From Cadophora sp. MPI-SDFR-AT-0126 (Eukaryota > Ascomycota > Leotiomycetes > Helotiales > Ploettnerulaceae), in contig JAGMVK010000006.1 in NCBI GenBank assembly GCA_020747065.1, positions 1,674,001-1,738,000 of the forward strand: a stretch of 64,000 nt of DNA, read 5' to 3'. Positions 26,634-38,070 of this stretch are shown piece by piece. Made by a program: the position numbers and the translations under genes. The notes beneath the pieces are model-generated. The model was not told where the DNA came from. It saw only the letters and a list, made by a program, of their open reading frames with translations, and did not search any database. Every line of letters starts with the position of its first letter. The stretch's first letter is position 1.

Positions 26634-27515
26634 TTAAATATTCTTTTCTCTTCCATGGCTTGTTGAAGTTGGAGTTTGTGCTCGTTGACGTGACTGCGAT
26701 CGTGATGTAAATTTTCTTTGTCTCTGAGCTGGGTTGGCTGGAGTTGCTGGCACTGGGACGAGGTTTTCTGGTTGAGAACGCCCTCTTGTTTGATGGTCAT
26801 CTGGACTGTTGCGATACGATGAAATTGGGGCGGGTGTCTGTGTAAGTACCTCTTGCCTCGATCTCGATCTTGACCTGGGAGCACGACTTCGGGACTTTCT
26901 GGTGCCTGTTGTTGTTGTTTGGTGCCGTGCCGTAGACTTCTTTGGCGCTGCGGCAGGAGGTATTGCTATTGTAGGCCTAACTCTGCTTAGATGTGGCGAC
27001 TTTAGTCGTGCTCTAGATGTAGATCTCTGTCGAGGTCGTTGAGGAAGTGCTGCTTCTGGTTCCCGATGAGATTTGTGTGCCAGACCTGGCGACTGAACTG
27101 GGACACGATGCCTGGAAGTAGGAGCTTGCGCAACAGGTCTTGATGCGGGCTGCTCATGGTGTTCTCGTCGCGGATGCGTCGATACAGACTTCCCCGGATA
27201 TGGAGAACTTGCTCTCTTGAAAGGCGGGTGAGATCTCGATCTCGACTCTTCTCTCGTTTTGTTCACTAACCTTTCAGTTGAGGATATTGAGTCTCTCGTC
27301 TGAGCCCTCGCCCGATGTGAGGGTTTTGCGGCTCTCGTGTTCACAGGTGTCAGGGATCCTGTTTCCAAGTTTATTGTTTCTGCGAGAAATCGCACACTCT
27401 TTGGCTTTGGTCGGTGGCGGAGGATGGGCTTCGGCTTCGGCTGATCATCTGGAGGCGGTATTCCTGAAAACGAGAAGGAAGTCTGACGGCTTGCAACTTC
27501 GTCAGTGCTGATACT
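26634..27515 (-). CDS. Arg/Ser/Pro-rich disordered protein, 5' end missing
   Basis: An open frame of 293 codons with a stop at 26634 and no in-frame ATG anywhere. It is bounded upstream by TAA at 27516-27518. The frame starts with a segment rich in Pro/Asp/Lys (GIPPPDDQPKPKP), then SVRFLAETINLETGSL. The rest is strongly basic and Arg/Ser/Pro/Thr-rich with RS/SR dipeptides (RSRSRQ, SRSQSRQR), so probably disordered and nuclear. A plausible intron acceptor (tatcag) lies close to the upstream stop, so a spliced first exon is possible. However, the ATGs just upstream (27600-27650) all run into stops before a donor. It could be a genuine orphan gene, an antisense-derived frame, or a truncated relic. 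The family is not recognised. Confidence 0.4.
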   Translation of the reverse strand, partial: SISTDEVASRQTSFSFSGIPPPDDQPKPKPILRHRPKPKSVRFLAETINLETGSLTPVNTRAAKPSHRARAQTRDSISSTERLVNKTREESRSRSHPPFKRASSPYPGKSVSTHPRREHHEQPASRPVAQAPTSRHRVPVQSPGLAHKSHREPEAALPQRPRQRSTSRARLKSPHLSRVRPTIAIPPAAAPKKSTARHQTTTTGTRKSRSRAPRSRSRSRQEVLTQTPAPISSYRNSPDDHQTRGRSQPENLVPVPATPANPAQRQRKFTSRSQSRQRAQTPTSTSHGREKNI

Positions 27516-29997
27516 TTATGGCGATGATGGATTCTTTGGGAAGAGTTTGGACGAAGAACAGTCCTCCAATGTTCTTTCGACTGATGCTATTCAGTCGATT
27601 GGTTGTGGTTCATTTTTTCTGAGCGTGTCAGTCATGTTCTGAATGTTCATGTCTTCAAACCCAATTATAACGCAAACCGTCTTTTGATTTGGAGTTACAC
27701 ATGGCAAATAAGCTCCCTTCGACTCTAATGTTCGTAACAACTGGCCAGGTTTTTAAATTCCTCTCATCCATCCGAATTATGGCCGCCAAGAACAGATCGA
27801 GTTTACTCCGTTCTGTGAACTTCACGAACTCAATACTCTCAACCATGGTTCCAGTGCAGAAAAAGAGGCACAGAAGGCTTCTGAAGACGGCCATTCTGTA
27901 CGGCGACTTACTTATGCCCAATCGTATCAGTATGTACTGAATCCCAGAGAAATGGCTTTATTTATTTCATGGTAAAATTAAGCGAGCGGCTTTCCCTCCT
28001 GGCAGCCAACCTGGCAACCTCTAATCCCGGGAGCGTTGCTTGAGATGCTAGCTCTGCCAGCCATACCTGCCTGATGAATTTCGTTTTCCCTTTCTTCAAT
28101 TGGCATCTCGCTCGATGACTTTGAGTTCCAGCATCAATTAAGAAATCCAACCTCTCATCTCAATGCCTCCATTTTCAGCCTGACGACTGTCTCTATCCCT
28201 TTTATCGTCGCTGCGCTTGTCAGTTTTGACCCTATACTTTTGTGAATAACACATGTTCGTAGTAATATAGGTATAGAGTATCCGCCGAACATCAATGATG
28301 ATCTTTTATCGATTCACATGGGACATGGGATTTGTGATGAGCACGGTGAATCAGTTTAAGACGACACTTGTACATAACGTTGTAATGATAGGTGTTGACA
28401 GCCCTTGCTTGCACTCCCTTGCTTCACATAGAAGTATCAACTCAAACGAGCTGACGATTTCCGAACAAGAACAATAGAACAACAGACCATAGTCAGTTCG
28501 AATGAACTGTAATGAGGTGCTTTTCTTGAGCAATAGTGGTAGTAGCCGGACCTTAATGAGCATGCCGATGGCATGCTACTAGGACTTCTCAGTCACACAG
28601 ACTACTCAAGAGCATGCTGACCGATGCAAAGACTGGACTGGAATCGCAAGCATACTACGAATGAAAAGTAACGTGCCGGATCAGTGCTAAGGAACCACAA
28701 TCGAAAGATCACGTGAAGATACTATCACGTGTGCAACAATCACACACAAAACGCGGAAATCGAGCAAGTGGACACCCATGGCTGCTTAAATTGTGCGTGC
28801 TCATCCAAGTAGCCAACTTAGATATGCCGAGGAGTGATAAAAAATTGACATCTTTTTGACTCGATGGTGGCGACGTGACTGATGGACGAACAGGCAAATA
28901 CTCTCCTGGATTCTCGCTGTGGCCGGATGAGAAGCCCAAAATGTAGCTTTACTTCACCAGAGACATCGCGTCCATGCGGACTTTGGAGCTGTGATAATTC
29001 TCCTGAGCAACTCTTTGAGAGCCTTTCTGGGGTCGGCGATGAATACTCGAAGCGAAAGCAGCCATGGAACCCACTCTTGAAGTGTATCAGAGATTACTAC
29101 ACGCTCAGTTTATCTGCTCAAAATTGTCCGTCAGTGCCAAGATCTGCGTTTTCAGTATCTTTCTGGTAGACTCTTCTTGGATGCCTTGCTGAGTGCTTGA
29201 ATTCTCCGTGATTATGGGACTAGGGAACATCAAATCAAAAACTGTAGAAAGCTTCCAAAGTGAATCATGAAAACGAGAGGATATGCAAAACAAATCAGTC
29301 GCAGTAAGTGAAAGGGAGTCGTACTGGCAGAAAAGGATGGTGGAGAAAATGTTGGTATCTTGATGTGTTGAAGAGTCAATGGAAGTCCTCTTGGACAGCA
29401 GCTTTCTACAAGCTGGCGCCACCTCCATCAACACAATATGATACACAGGATTCAAAAAGCATTTTGAAGGCCGTATGGGGTCCATCAATAGGACTTCTCG
29501 CATCCCCAAAAGAGCGGGAGGCTAGAGAGGATTGAAGCTCTCATGTATATTAGGTCACAAATGGGAAACCAAGGAAAAGGCAATTGAGAAGGAAGTATCA
29601 GAGTCCCTCAAATTGAGCACAATGTTCGCCCTTTTTGTTGTTTGCTGTTGCGAAGAAAAGCATATTTTGGTCATTCAAAGTTGAGGTGAAGTTGAAGTTG
29701 AAGTTGACGGTGATGGTGATTTTTCCCCACAATCTCGGCTAACTTTCAACGAATTTTCACCGTCGGCGGTGCGCACAAACCTATCGTGATCCCTCGAGAG
29801 ACTGCAATCCCAGGAACATCTCGACATCATCACCTGTACGTACCCCGATCACCTGCGCAAGCTGCCGAATGAGCCTCTCGTCCGCGCGAAGAAGAAAATC
29901 TGCTGACAAACGCCCCGGACAGCTACAAATTCGGTCTCCTCAACCTCCCTCACCTAAATACCCCGCGATCCGTGACGAAGGTCTTACTACCGCAATC
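27516..29997. other. Intergenic upstream of NAC-beta
   Basis: Contains only weak frames. One at 27894-27655 (minus) begins with a signal-peptide-like hydrophobic run, and one at 29503-29105 (minus, 132 aa) is unrecognised. A perfect inverted repeat (8-bp arms, 3-bp loop) sits at 28559-28577. The NAC-beta 5' leader occupies the last few hundred bases, with a GTACGTACC donor-like site at 29835. Confidence 0.35.
28559..28577. repeat. Short inverted repeat
   Basis: AGCATGCC-GAT-GGCATGCT palindrome with 8-bp arms. Isolated, function unknown. Confidence 0.6.
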
Positions 29998-30781
29998 ATG
30001 GATATGGAAAAGTTGAAGAAGATGCAGCAGTCGGTCCGAATTGGTAAGTGCTGCTTCATGGGATTCTGCTGGGATTCTGCGGCTCTGCAGTGCATTGCGG
30101 CTCCAAGGACCTACAGCTCCGCCCTGTGTTGATTAAATGCTAACTTTCTAATGCAGGGTACGTTATGTTCTCCTTTATACCGATCACCGAATCCAGCACG
30201 AAGGATACAATTGGGATACGCAGGATGAATATGGGGAGTGCATTGATGCTGACAAAATGCCAACAGAGGAAAGGGGACACCAAGAAGAAAGGTCAAGAAG
30301 GTTCATAAGACTGGCGGTGTCGACGACAAGAAGCTCCAGACAGCGCTCAAGAAGCTGAATGTCCAACCTATTCAAGCCATTGAGGAGGTCAACATGTTCA
30401 AGTCTGATGGAAACGTCATCCACTTTGCTGCCCCTAAAGGTAAGGCTCCAAAGACACCTCGGCGCTGGACATGTTGAATTGGGACTGGATGGAGTCTACA
30501 AATTGGCACACTATACTAATCTTTTCTTCACAGTCCACGCCGCCGTCCCATCCAACACTTTCGCCATCTACGGAAACGGTGAAGACAAGGAGCTCACTGA
30601 ACTCGTTCCCGGTATCCTCAACCAACTCGGCCCCGACTCCCTTGCCTCCCTCCGAAAGTTAGCTGAGAGCTACCAATCCATGCAGAAGGCTGAGGGTGGT
30701 GACGATAAGAAGGACGACGATGATGATGATGACATCCCAGATTTGGTCGCCGGTGAGACTTTTGAGGACAAGGTCGAGTAA
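29998..30781 (+). CDS. egd1: Nascent polypeptide-associated complex subunit beta (BTF3/Egd1)
   Basis: NAC beta subunit, the ribosome-associated partner of NAC-alpha that shields nascent chains. The N-terminus [15 protein letters not shown], the ribosome-binding basic motif [11 protein letters not shown], the NAC core ([15 protein letters not shown] ... [22 protein letters not shown]) and an acidic tail ending [13 protein letters not shown] are diagnostic. My preferred exons are 29998-30043, a single base at 30157, 30267-30439 and 30534-30781, giving 155 residues. The one-base exon restores the family-invariant GlyGly of [11 protein letters not shown]. The alternative is one 225-bp intron (30044-30268) using a second AG, which gives [10 protein letters not shown] (154 residues, also in frame). 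An in-frame upstream ATG at 29869 could add 43 residues, but lies in a low-complexity leader. Length matches the family. Confidence 0.93.
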
Positions 30782-31397
30782 AGGAATTGCAAACACAGCA
30801 GTGGAGTGGAGGACTTGGGACATGGGAGAAGGCATGGAGCAATGATTTGAGGGATTCTGCGGACTCTTGGGCCATGTTACGGCTGCCAGCATGAACATGG
30901 CGATATTTGCGGTAGTCTTAGGGTTGCTTGCTTGTACAAAATCATACAGCGCCTTTCTGTTCTCCCCAAACATTTGCTCCCAGAATTGTGACACCCGGAC
31001 GTCTCGACCGGACGGATTGAGCGGTCACGTGACATTAGGAAGCTCTATTTACGGTTGCCTGGCGCTGCTGATGGTCTTTTGTGATTTAAGAATCTCATTC
31101 TTGCATATTTTGACGGTGTATATTGAATCCACCTTCCACTTCTGCTCGAACGGATGCCTGAATGCATCCGAGGAGCAGGAAAACCTCGTCGACTTCTTAT
31201 CGTGACTCATGAAAGCCGCAAACACGAGAAATTCGGGGTTCGGAATAGTTGCGGTGATTACAGGAGGCAAATTATGCAGTTGCCTTATCAAGGAATTGAA
31301 CACCGCGAGAATACTCAGTATATATTCTGGCTCATCACATAGGCATATCGTCGATTATCCGTTTATTTTACGACCAAACAGTGACAGCTCATACACG
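30782..31397. other. Intergenic, NAC-beta to GNAT 1
   Basis: 3' region of the NAC-beta gene and promoter of the first acetyltransferase. No gene or recognisable RNA. A TATA-like tatattctgg is at 31319. Confidence 0.35.
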
Positions 31398-32209
31398 ATG
31401 CCGAATTACGCTGCTCAATCCGAGCGATTATGGCTACAGAAATTGACAATTGAGGATCATCTGATGGGATATCACGCTTTGAGTACAGATAAAAACATAT
31501 TGCGATGGTCGTAAGTTCTTCATTCGCCTGTTTTCCTCGTTGTTCAAAGGCAGCCATGAAAAGGACTCCGAATTGACGTTCCATTAGAAGCCGAGCTCCT
31601 CCTTCTGATCTTGAAGGTACCAAAACATTGTTGTTATCACGCACTGCATCGGATGAGCAACCATGGATGGAGATGTATGCTATTGCGTTGCGACCATCTG
31701 GCACAGAGCCAGCAACTTTCGTTGGCGCAATGGGTATCCTGCGCATCTCTGAAGACGGCGAGGCAGGAGAGATTGGCTATGGAGTTCTCCCAGAATATTG
31801 GGGAAAGGGCTATGCTCCTGAAGCCTTGAAGTTGCTGGTCGACCATTACTGGAAGAGTGAGAGTAGGTCATATTCACCAGCATGCAGTCTAAAGCGGGTG
31901 GTAGAAGACTGATACTGAGCTGTAGGGAGGGTCCAAAAGGAGAAATTGAGTGCTGGGACAGAACCTGAGAATCTGCCTAGCCAAAGGGTTTTGGAGAAAG
32001 CTGGCTTCAAGAAGAAGGAAGTTATTGAAAAGGCTTTCGAGGCGCCGAACCCAGAGACCGGAGAGATGGAGGTAAGTGACACTTGGGCAATGACCAAGTC
32101 CTCTAGTCCATGCTGCAAATTCACACACAATTTGAAGACGCAAACTAATCCTCGGCTTTAGTGGAGGTCGGCCATAATTTGGGAAGTTGAGAGGCCGAAG
32201 CATGCATGA
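31398..32209 (+). CDS. GNAT-family N-acetyltransferase, copy 1
   Basis: Predicted exons 31398-31510, 31588-31862, 31926-32071 and 32162-32209 encode 193 residues. The RimJ/RimL-type GNAT fold is indicated by an N-terminal strand-helix segment (SERLWLQKLTIEDHL), a central strand ending GEIGYGVLPEYWGKGYAPEAL and TEPENLPSQRVLEKAGF. The WGKGYAPEAL stretch is the acetyl-CoA pyrophosphate-binding motif A, and the last segment is the typical motif B of this subfamily. Acceptor substrate unknown; these enzymes acetylate amines or N-termini. The neighbouring gene 32477-33188 is a paralogue with matching intron positions. The donor at 31863 is preferred over GTGAGA a few bases upstream because it gives a Trp-to-Pro spacing identical to that in the paralogue. 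Confidence 0.85.
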
Positions 32210-32476
32210 ATTGGGAGTCCGCTTCGGGATTCCATTGCGTATCAATACATAATTGTCTGTCGAATCTTTGGCTCGGTGTGTATTCATCCCACTTTCACGA
32301 TGAGAGCTGCTTCACCGGGTCGAATGCACATACACGTGACGTTGAGTCATGTTCACCGGTCGAGTCGATCGAACTTGCCCTTGCCTTAGTCACTCAGGCC
32401 CATACTTTATAGATATGTACTTGGACACAATTCAGTACTTTCAAACTTCATCCCTTTCTCCTCCACTTTCAACATC

Positions 32477-33188
32477 ATGGTCGTCTTTGCAGCAGAGTCG
32501 GATCGGCTCTGCCTTCAGACGCTCAATGTCGAGGAGCATCTGGATAGCTATCACTTACTCATGAGCAACGAATTGTCTATGAAATGGTCGTAAGTATATG
32601 AAATCTTTTGGGACATAGCCACAGACTTCTTACCAAAATCGAGAAGTATGAGGAAACCTACTACCAGCATTTCCGAATCGCTTGAAAATATGCGCAATCA
32701 CCGTCCAACTCCTGACAAGCCATGGAACGAGCGGTGGGCCATCATGCTGAAGGGAGTAAATGGAAGGCCCAAGATGATTGGGGTCGTGGGTATTGTGCGG
32801 GAAGCAGAACTTGGGTACCGAATCCATCCTGACTTCTGGGGGAAAGGGTATATGTCTGAGGCTCTGACAATGTTTCTTGACATGTGGTGGGCATTGGAAG
32901 GTAAAAATACCCACCTCCTATCATTAGAATAACGTTGCAGCTTTCTATTTCAAGTGCGTTCAATCGCCCAGCTATGCTGACTGCTGCGAAGTGAGTCAGA
33001 AATATTCTCGACTTATTGCTGCAGCTGATCCAGAGAACCTGGCAAGCACACGAATTCTGATCAAGCATGGATTCATCAAGGGCGAGTACAAGAAAGACTT
33101 TTACGCGAGGGCGTACTTGGGAGGAGAAGTCAAGAGCGACTTACAATACTTCTACCTTGACCGACCAGCCATGAAAGAGAAAGTCTGA
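32477..33188 (+). CDS. GNAT-family N-acetyltransferase, copy 2
   Basis: Predicted exons 32477-32589, 32644-32900 and 32992-33188 encode 188 residues. Acetyl-CoA binding motif DFWGKGYMSEAL and the following AADPENLASTRILIKHGF segment match the upstream paralogue position by position. Introns 1 and 2 sit at homologous codons and phases, so the pair arose by tandem duplication. The third intron of copy 1 is absent here. The acceptor of intron 1 may be 32643 or 32646 (both in frame, one codon difference). The acceptor of intron 2 (gcgaag) is weak but is the only one keeping frame and alignment. Substrate unknown. The gap to copy 1 is only 267 bp. Confidence 0.82.
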
Positions 33189-33585
33189 AGGCTTGTATAT
33201 AGTTTAGATCCTGAGTGAAGCATAGTTGAGGCTTTTAAGCATGTCTCGCAAATGAGAATGATTGATACTTAAAGAGAAGGAGCTGTCGAGCTGATATGTC
33301 CACTTGAGAAGGAGTATGGGCTGGTGAAGGATAAGGGGTCTGATATGGAGGGTTCTGTGGAAAGTTGGCATGTTGGCCATCCGCCAACGTAGATGCATGA
33401 TGTGACGCACAAGTAGGCATCGCGAAGTGCTGCTGAAAGGTTCTCCAAGCGTCATTGATATACAAGAAATTACAATATTCAATACATGCCTTCCCATTAG
33501 GCAATTCCCGACCCGTCCATTTTACTTGATACAATATGCCAAACACCAAGCCATGTCCACGCTTCGCAGCAAATGCAATTAAAAG
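33189..33585. other. Convergent intergenic
   Basis: 3' ends of GNAT copy 2 (+) and the Mtc5 gene (-) face each other. No gene seen. Confidence 0.4.
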
Positions 33586-36500
33586 TCATACGTTCTCGTT
33601 CCTGAGACTGCTCGGTCTCTTCTTCGCTCCCGACATACCCCAATCGCCACTTCTCACCTGGCCTAGCCTTTTGCTAAGTGTCGAGTATCCCCTGCCAAGA
33701 CCTCCACTAGGGATATGAGCTTCCCAGTCCGCGTTCACTCCTACGTCCCAGTCCTCTAGATCCTGGTGATCTGTCATCCCCTTCGAAGTATGTTTATCCT
33801 GGTTCCTCAGTCTCTCGATGGCATCCATCATGACCTCCCAGCCCTCAACTACTCCAGCGCTGGCTTTATTTCCGCAATCGCAGTCACATCCACCAGGGCA
33901 CAGTGTGTTGCCGGATGCATGATACTCTGACAAGCAGTCTTCATGTGTTGCGCACCCACACGAAAGGCAGGGTGCGAACAGTGCACTGATTGGCTCCATG
34001 CATATTGTACATCGTAGCTGCCGTTGTGTAGTCTTGCACTTCTCACAACGGCCAACAGCGCCTCCAAGATTGCTGCCAATGAGAGGTTCAAGGCGAGTAT
34101 CATGTTTAAGGCAGTAACCTGTGACGTCGAGGCCTTGGTCGGTGAATGGTGAGGGAGGCAAGTGCAGATGATGGTCCTTCTTTCCCAGAATGATTGGCGA
34201 TGGAGGAGACGGATCGTGGCTCAATGTGTGAGTATCATTTGAAATAATTGAAGCAGCGAAGGATTTCTCTGGAACTTGATGCTCGGTAAAGTAGTCCTTA
34301 AGGCCATTAAACTTCAAAATCTCAAGACGTGCTAGCGGATGGCCCCAGATATAGAGCAGCTCGGCATATGTTCTCCGGTAGCTAGCATATAAGGCAGCAT
34401 GACTGACATCTAATAAGGGAGTACTCATACAGCCCTCATCATCGAAAGCGTTTTGATTTTCCATGGTGAGACTAATTCCTGTGCAAACAGATGGCTTCCA
34501 ATCATCCTTGGTGCTTTCGTCATCAGAATATGAAGATCTCTCGGTAATGGCTTGTTCTTTGACACTTCCGAGAACTGTTGTATTGCCCCAAGTGATTGTG
34601 CTGGGGGCCAGTGAGCTCAACATGTTCTCCACTGGACTTGGCCGTTTCCGATTGGGTGGAGGATTTGGAGGAGAAGACGAAGCTGTGATGGCAAATGGCC
34701 GAGAGAAGCTTGCAGCAAAGCTATGAGCAATGCCAGAATTGGCTCGTCGAAAACTGCGGCTATTGTCTGGAGAGGTGGATAGGCTCTGGGTCTGCTGATT
34801 GAGAAACTCGGAGCTCGCGCGGTTGGATCTCAAAGGTGGTGTTTCTCCACATGAGTAGGACGTCGAGGCAGGATCACTGCCCCAAGCACCATTCGAAGAC
34901 CCCACTGAGCCGTATAGACCAGACGGAGTATGAGAAAATTTCGGTGTCGACACCACAGAGTTGATAGGAGTTTTCTGATACATACTCCACGCGGCGGCAT
35001 CGGTTGGGAAGTAGTCGAGCGAGAAAGCGGGAGTTTTCATGGATATTGGCGTTTGGGGCTGTGTCATGTAGAGCTCAGCGTGCGATGCTGCATATTTAAC
35101 AATTGGTTCGCTGAAAACACATGATAGCATAGCCAACATCTGTACGTCTGCAAGACGCTCAAAATGATCGAACAGATCACCGATAAGCTGTTTTGCAAGT
35201 GGATTGGTTCCCCACTTCACTCTACCAGATAGACTGTTCCGTCGACTTCGAAAATCGTAAGAAAGGTCGAGGCCGCTATCAGAGCCACTGTTGCTGCGGT
35301 TTCGCCTAACAGCATCTTTCGCAATGACAAGGATCGGTTCTCGCCGATGTGTCTGATCCAGGACTTCAAGGGGGACTTCATTGTGGAGGAGCATCGCAGC
35401 ATATCTCCAGACATCTGCCAGATCTTTGTAGCCATGCCTTTCAGCAGCCTCGGCATTTTGCTCACATACTTCCGGGCCGTCCCCAAAAATGGCATAGTCT
35501 TCAGCCAGCTCGGGTCTTGAAGGTAGCAAATCGTTGATGTTGTGCAAAGAAATGATGTTTCTGGGCTTCGATGATCGTGCTCTCCCAAGCCCGGTACCAG
35601 TCCCGGTTCCCGTACCCGTTCCAGTTCCAGCCGCACTGGATCGTTGGGACAGAATGGTTGGGGACCCCCTTCGGTATGGCCGTCTTCCAGATCTTCGGAA
35701 GTAGTCTGACATAGGAAATCTAGGAATACGGAAATGAGAAGAGTCGGAGTCGCTCGAGGAGGATTCGTCAGAATCGTCGGACGCGTCAGAGTCAGTCCTA
35801 CTCTCAGAAGCAAGCGACATTGCTTTGATACGGGGCACGGGCGAAGTGTTATTATTCAGACGGCCAAAGGTCTCAAACACTGGGTCACCCCTGGAACGCG
35901 CATTGTTCTTTGCAACAAGAGTCTCTAAGAGAGACTTGACTTTGTCTTCCTTTGGAGGGAAGAAGCACACCAACTTGCCATTTGCCGAGAAGCGAGCTCC
36001 GCACTGTCGCGGCAGAGGGACGTTGACATTGGTGTTTCTTGGCGCGGCGGAGCTTCCTGTTGCACTTGGCCCAATCTCTTGAGATGCTACTACAGCAGGA
36101 ATATCGTCATCGTCATCATCGCTAGAACTTTCGTCTGCAAGGGCGTCCATGTCATCATCCAGGTCGCCGACGTCCTTGAAAAATGTCGTGCTGGTCTCTA
36201 AATCCACTTCTCCTAGAAGGTAGCACAGAGCTGCGTCTAGACAGCCCTGCTTGCGTGATATGAACCCGGCCGCGATTTGATGTAATTCCCGTTTGAGCTT
36301 CGCATACACATCATCTGGCATAAGCGAGGTCTTTCCCAAAGTAAAGCTCGGTGCCTTGGACTCGGGATATTGCTCAGGAAATACTATGGTAACCTTGATA
36401 TAAATTGCATTGCCGTCATCACCCCATGGCCCATTCATCGAAGCGATAACTGTTCGCTTGTCCATATTGACATCTTCGAAGGTGATCTTCGGCAATTGTT

Positions 36501-38070
36501 CGTGAATCCGAATGATCTCGTCATGGAGAGTTTCCGGCTGGTCCCAGTCTCCATCCTCTTCGAACTCGGGATTAAGTAGAGACAAACGTCTTGATGTGGG
36601 CCGTTTCTGAGAGGCGGCGTTATCACTTTTAGCTGTGAACTTGATCCCGCTCATCCAGCCAATTTGTTTCTGATTTTGGTCGTCTTGTTTGTTCACTTTT
36701 TCTTTGCCTTTCATGGCAGGCGCTCGTAGAATCAAGTTAGTTCGTGAAGAATGAGACAAGTTCAACTTCTTCATTCCAGCACTCAGAGCACTGATTTTCA
36801 GCCCTGAGCTTCCAGGTCGGGGTCCTGTGATTGTGGCAGCTCGCTTTTCCGTTGGAACGGTTTCTACTGTACGGAATGTTTTGTACACAGCACCTTTGCG
36901 AGTGACGTTGAGCTTCTTCCTTACTTGAGTGCCTTTGACGAAGCCGACTCCTCTAAGTGTTTCTGGATCTACATGCTGCAGTCTCAATTGGTTGTCTTCT
37001 CCCCATGACACCAACTGGAACTCTCTGTTGTCGATGCCGTCGTCTGTAATGTTGCCGCGGCTCCTCCATAGGAATTCTTTAACTTTGGAGTTTCCGTGTC
37101 CGGGGAATGTTGTTACTGCTTGTGAGAATGCATCCTGATCCCCACTTCCTAAGCGACGATCGTACAGATGAAGATTCCCAGGGGTATCTTGCGGCATAGC
37201 CAGCACGCCCCATCCAAAAGGTGTGTGACGAGCTCGCCAAACGGGAAAATCTGTCCTAATGATGCGCTCGGGTTCGTCAACATCGTTCGAATAATCCCAA
37301 AATTTGATGCTTTTGTCCAAAGAGCACGTTACGACACCTGTGGACCGCGTTCGATTCCAATCAACACCATAGATTTTTGACTCGTGGGCATTGATAGACC
37401 TCATTGGCGCAGCCCCCTTCCGATCATCCCAAATCCTCAGCCATCGATCGTGGGAAGACGCCAGGACGTGAGAGTCTTGCCGATTATATTTGACTTGTGT
37501 TGCACCAGCGAACCAATCACAGAATGTAAGGACTGGCTGCCTAGGTCGACGCAAGTCCCAACAATGGACATAGCCATCCACCGCGCAAGTTGCCAGCATG
37601 TCAGGATGATGTGCGGAGAAGTTGATGTCTGTAATGGCCCTTGAATGCCCATGGAGTGTATGTTCGATAGCCCCTTGAGAAGAATCCTCTGGCATGTTCA
37701 AGTTCCAAACCAACGCCTTCTGATTTGCCGTACTGACAACCCAATTCTCTCGTGCGGCGAAAGGGGACCACTGCACATCTGCAACAAGCCAAGGTAGTCC
37801 ATGGCGGAGATGGCGAGGAGGGTTGAGAGGATGGTCGAGGTCAATGATGTCGAGGCCATCGGTGCTAAATCATGTCAGTCTCACTTTCTGCGAAAGCAGT
37901 CGCAGCATAGCGCCGTAGACTTCTTACGATGCAAGTGCAACATCTCGTCCAGATGGCGAGATTGTAGCAGATCCAACTTTGCGCTCCACATGTATGGATA
38001 CATCCGCCTCGAATGTAGTACTATCAAACGCTGACTTGATAGTCTTCCCCTTCCTCGACTCATCCATCAT
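33586..38070 (-). CDS. mtc5: SEACAT/GATOR2 subunit Mtc5 (WDR59 homologue)
   Basis: Exons 38070-37928 and 37864-33586 give 1473 residues in one frame. N-terminal WD40 repeats come first (residues ~50-330: HGHSRAITDINF ... HCWDLRR, LRIWDDRKG, SIKFWDYS). An RWD domain is next (~470-590: LHDEIIRIHEQLP ... VTIVFPEQYPESKAPSF), then a long Ser-rich region with a GT dipeptide repeat. The C-terminal zinc-binding RING-like module has CEKCKTTQ, CTICMEPI, CLSCGC-THEDC and CPGGCDCDCGN. WD40-RWD-RING order identifies WDR59/Mtc5 rather than the other SEA beta-propeller subunits. The GATOR2/SEACAT complex acts at the vacuole or lysosome surface upstream of TORC1 in amino-acid signalling. The 63-bp intron lies near the start. 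The main exon of 4.28 kb is uninterrupted. Divergent from ubc13 with a 629-bp shared upstream region. Confidence 0.92.
35589..35630 (-). repeat. Gly-Thr coding repeat in mtc5
   Basis: GGNACN codon repeat encoding about six Gly-Thr dipeptides in the linker of the Mtc5 protein. Codons vary at third positions, so it is kept at protein level. Confidence 0.7.

Noticed and set aside
27655..27894. Possible small secreted protein, minus strand
   Set aside because: Signal-like N-terminus only; an overlapping plus-strand frame is equally plausible and neither has supporting context.
29105..29503. 132-codon minus-strand frame upstream of NAC-beta
   Set aside because: No recognised domain and an overlapping plus-strand frame; kept only as a remark in the intergenic entry.
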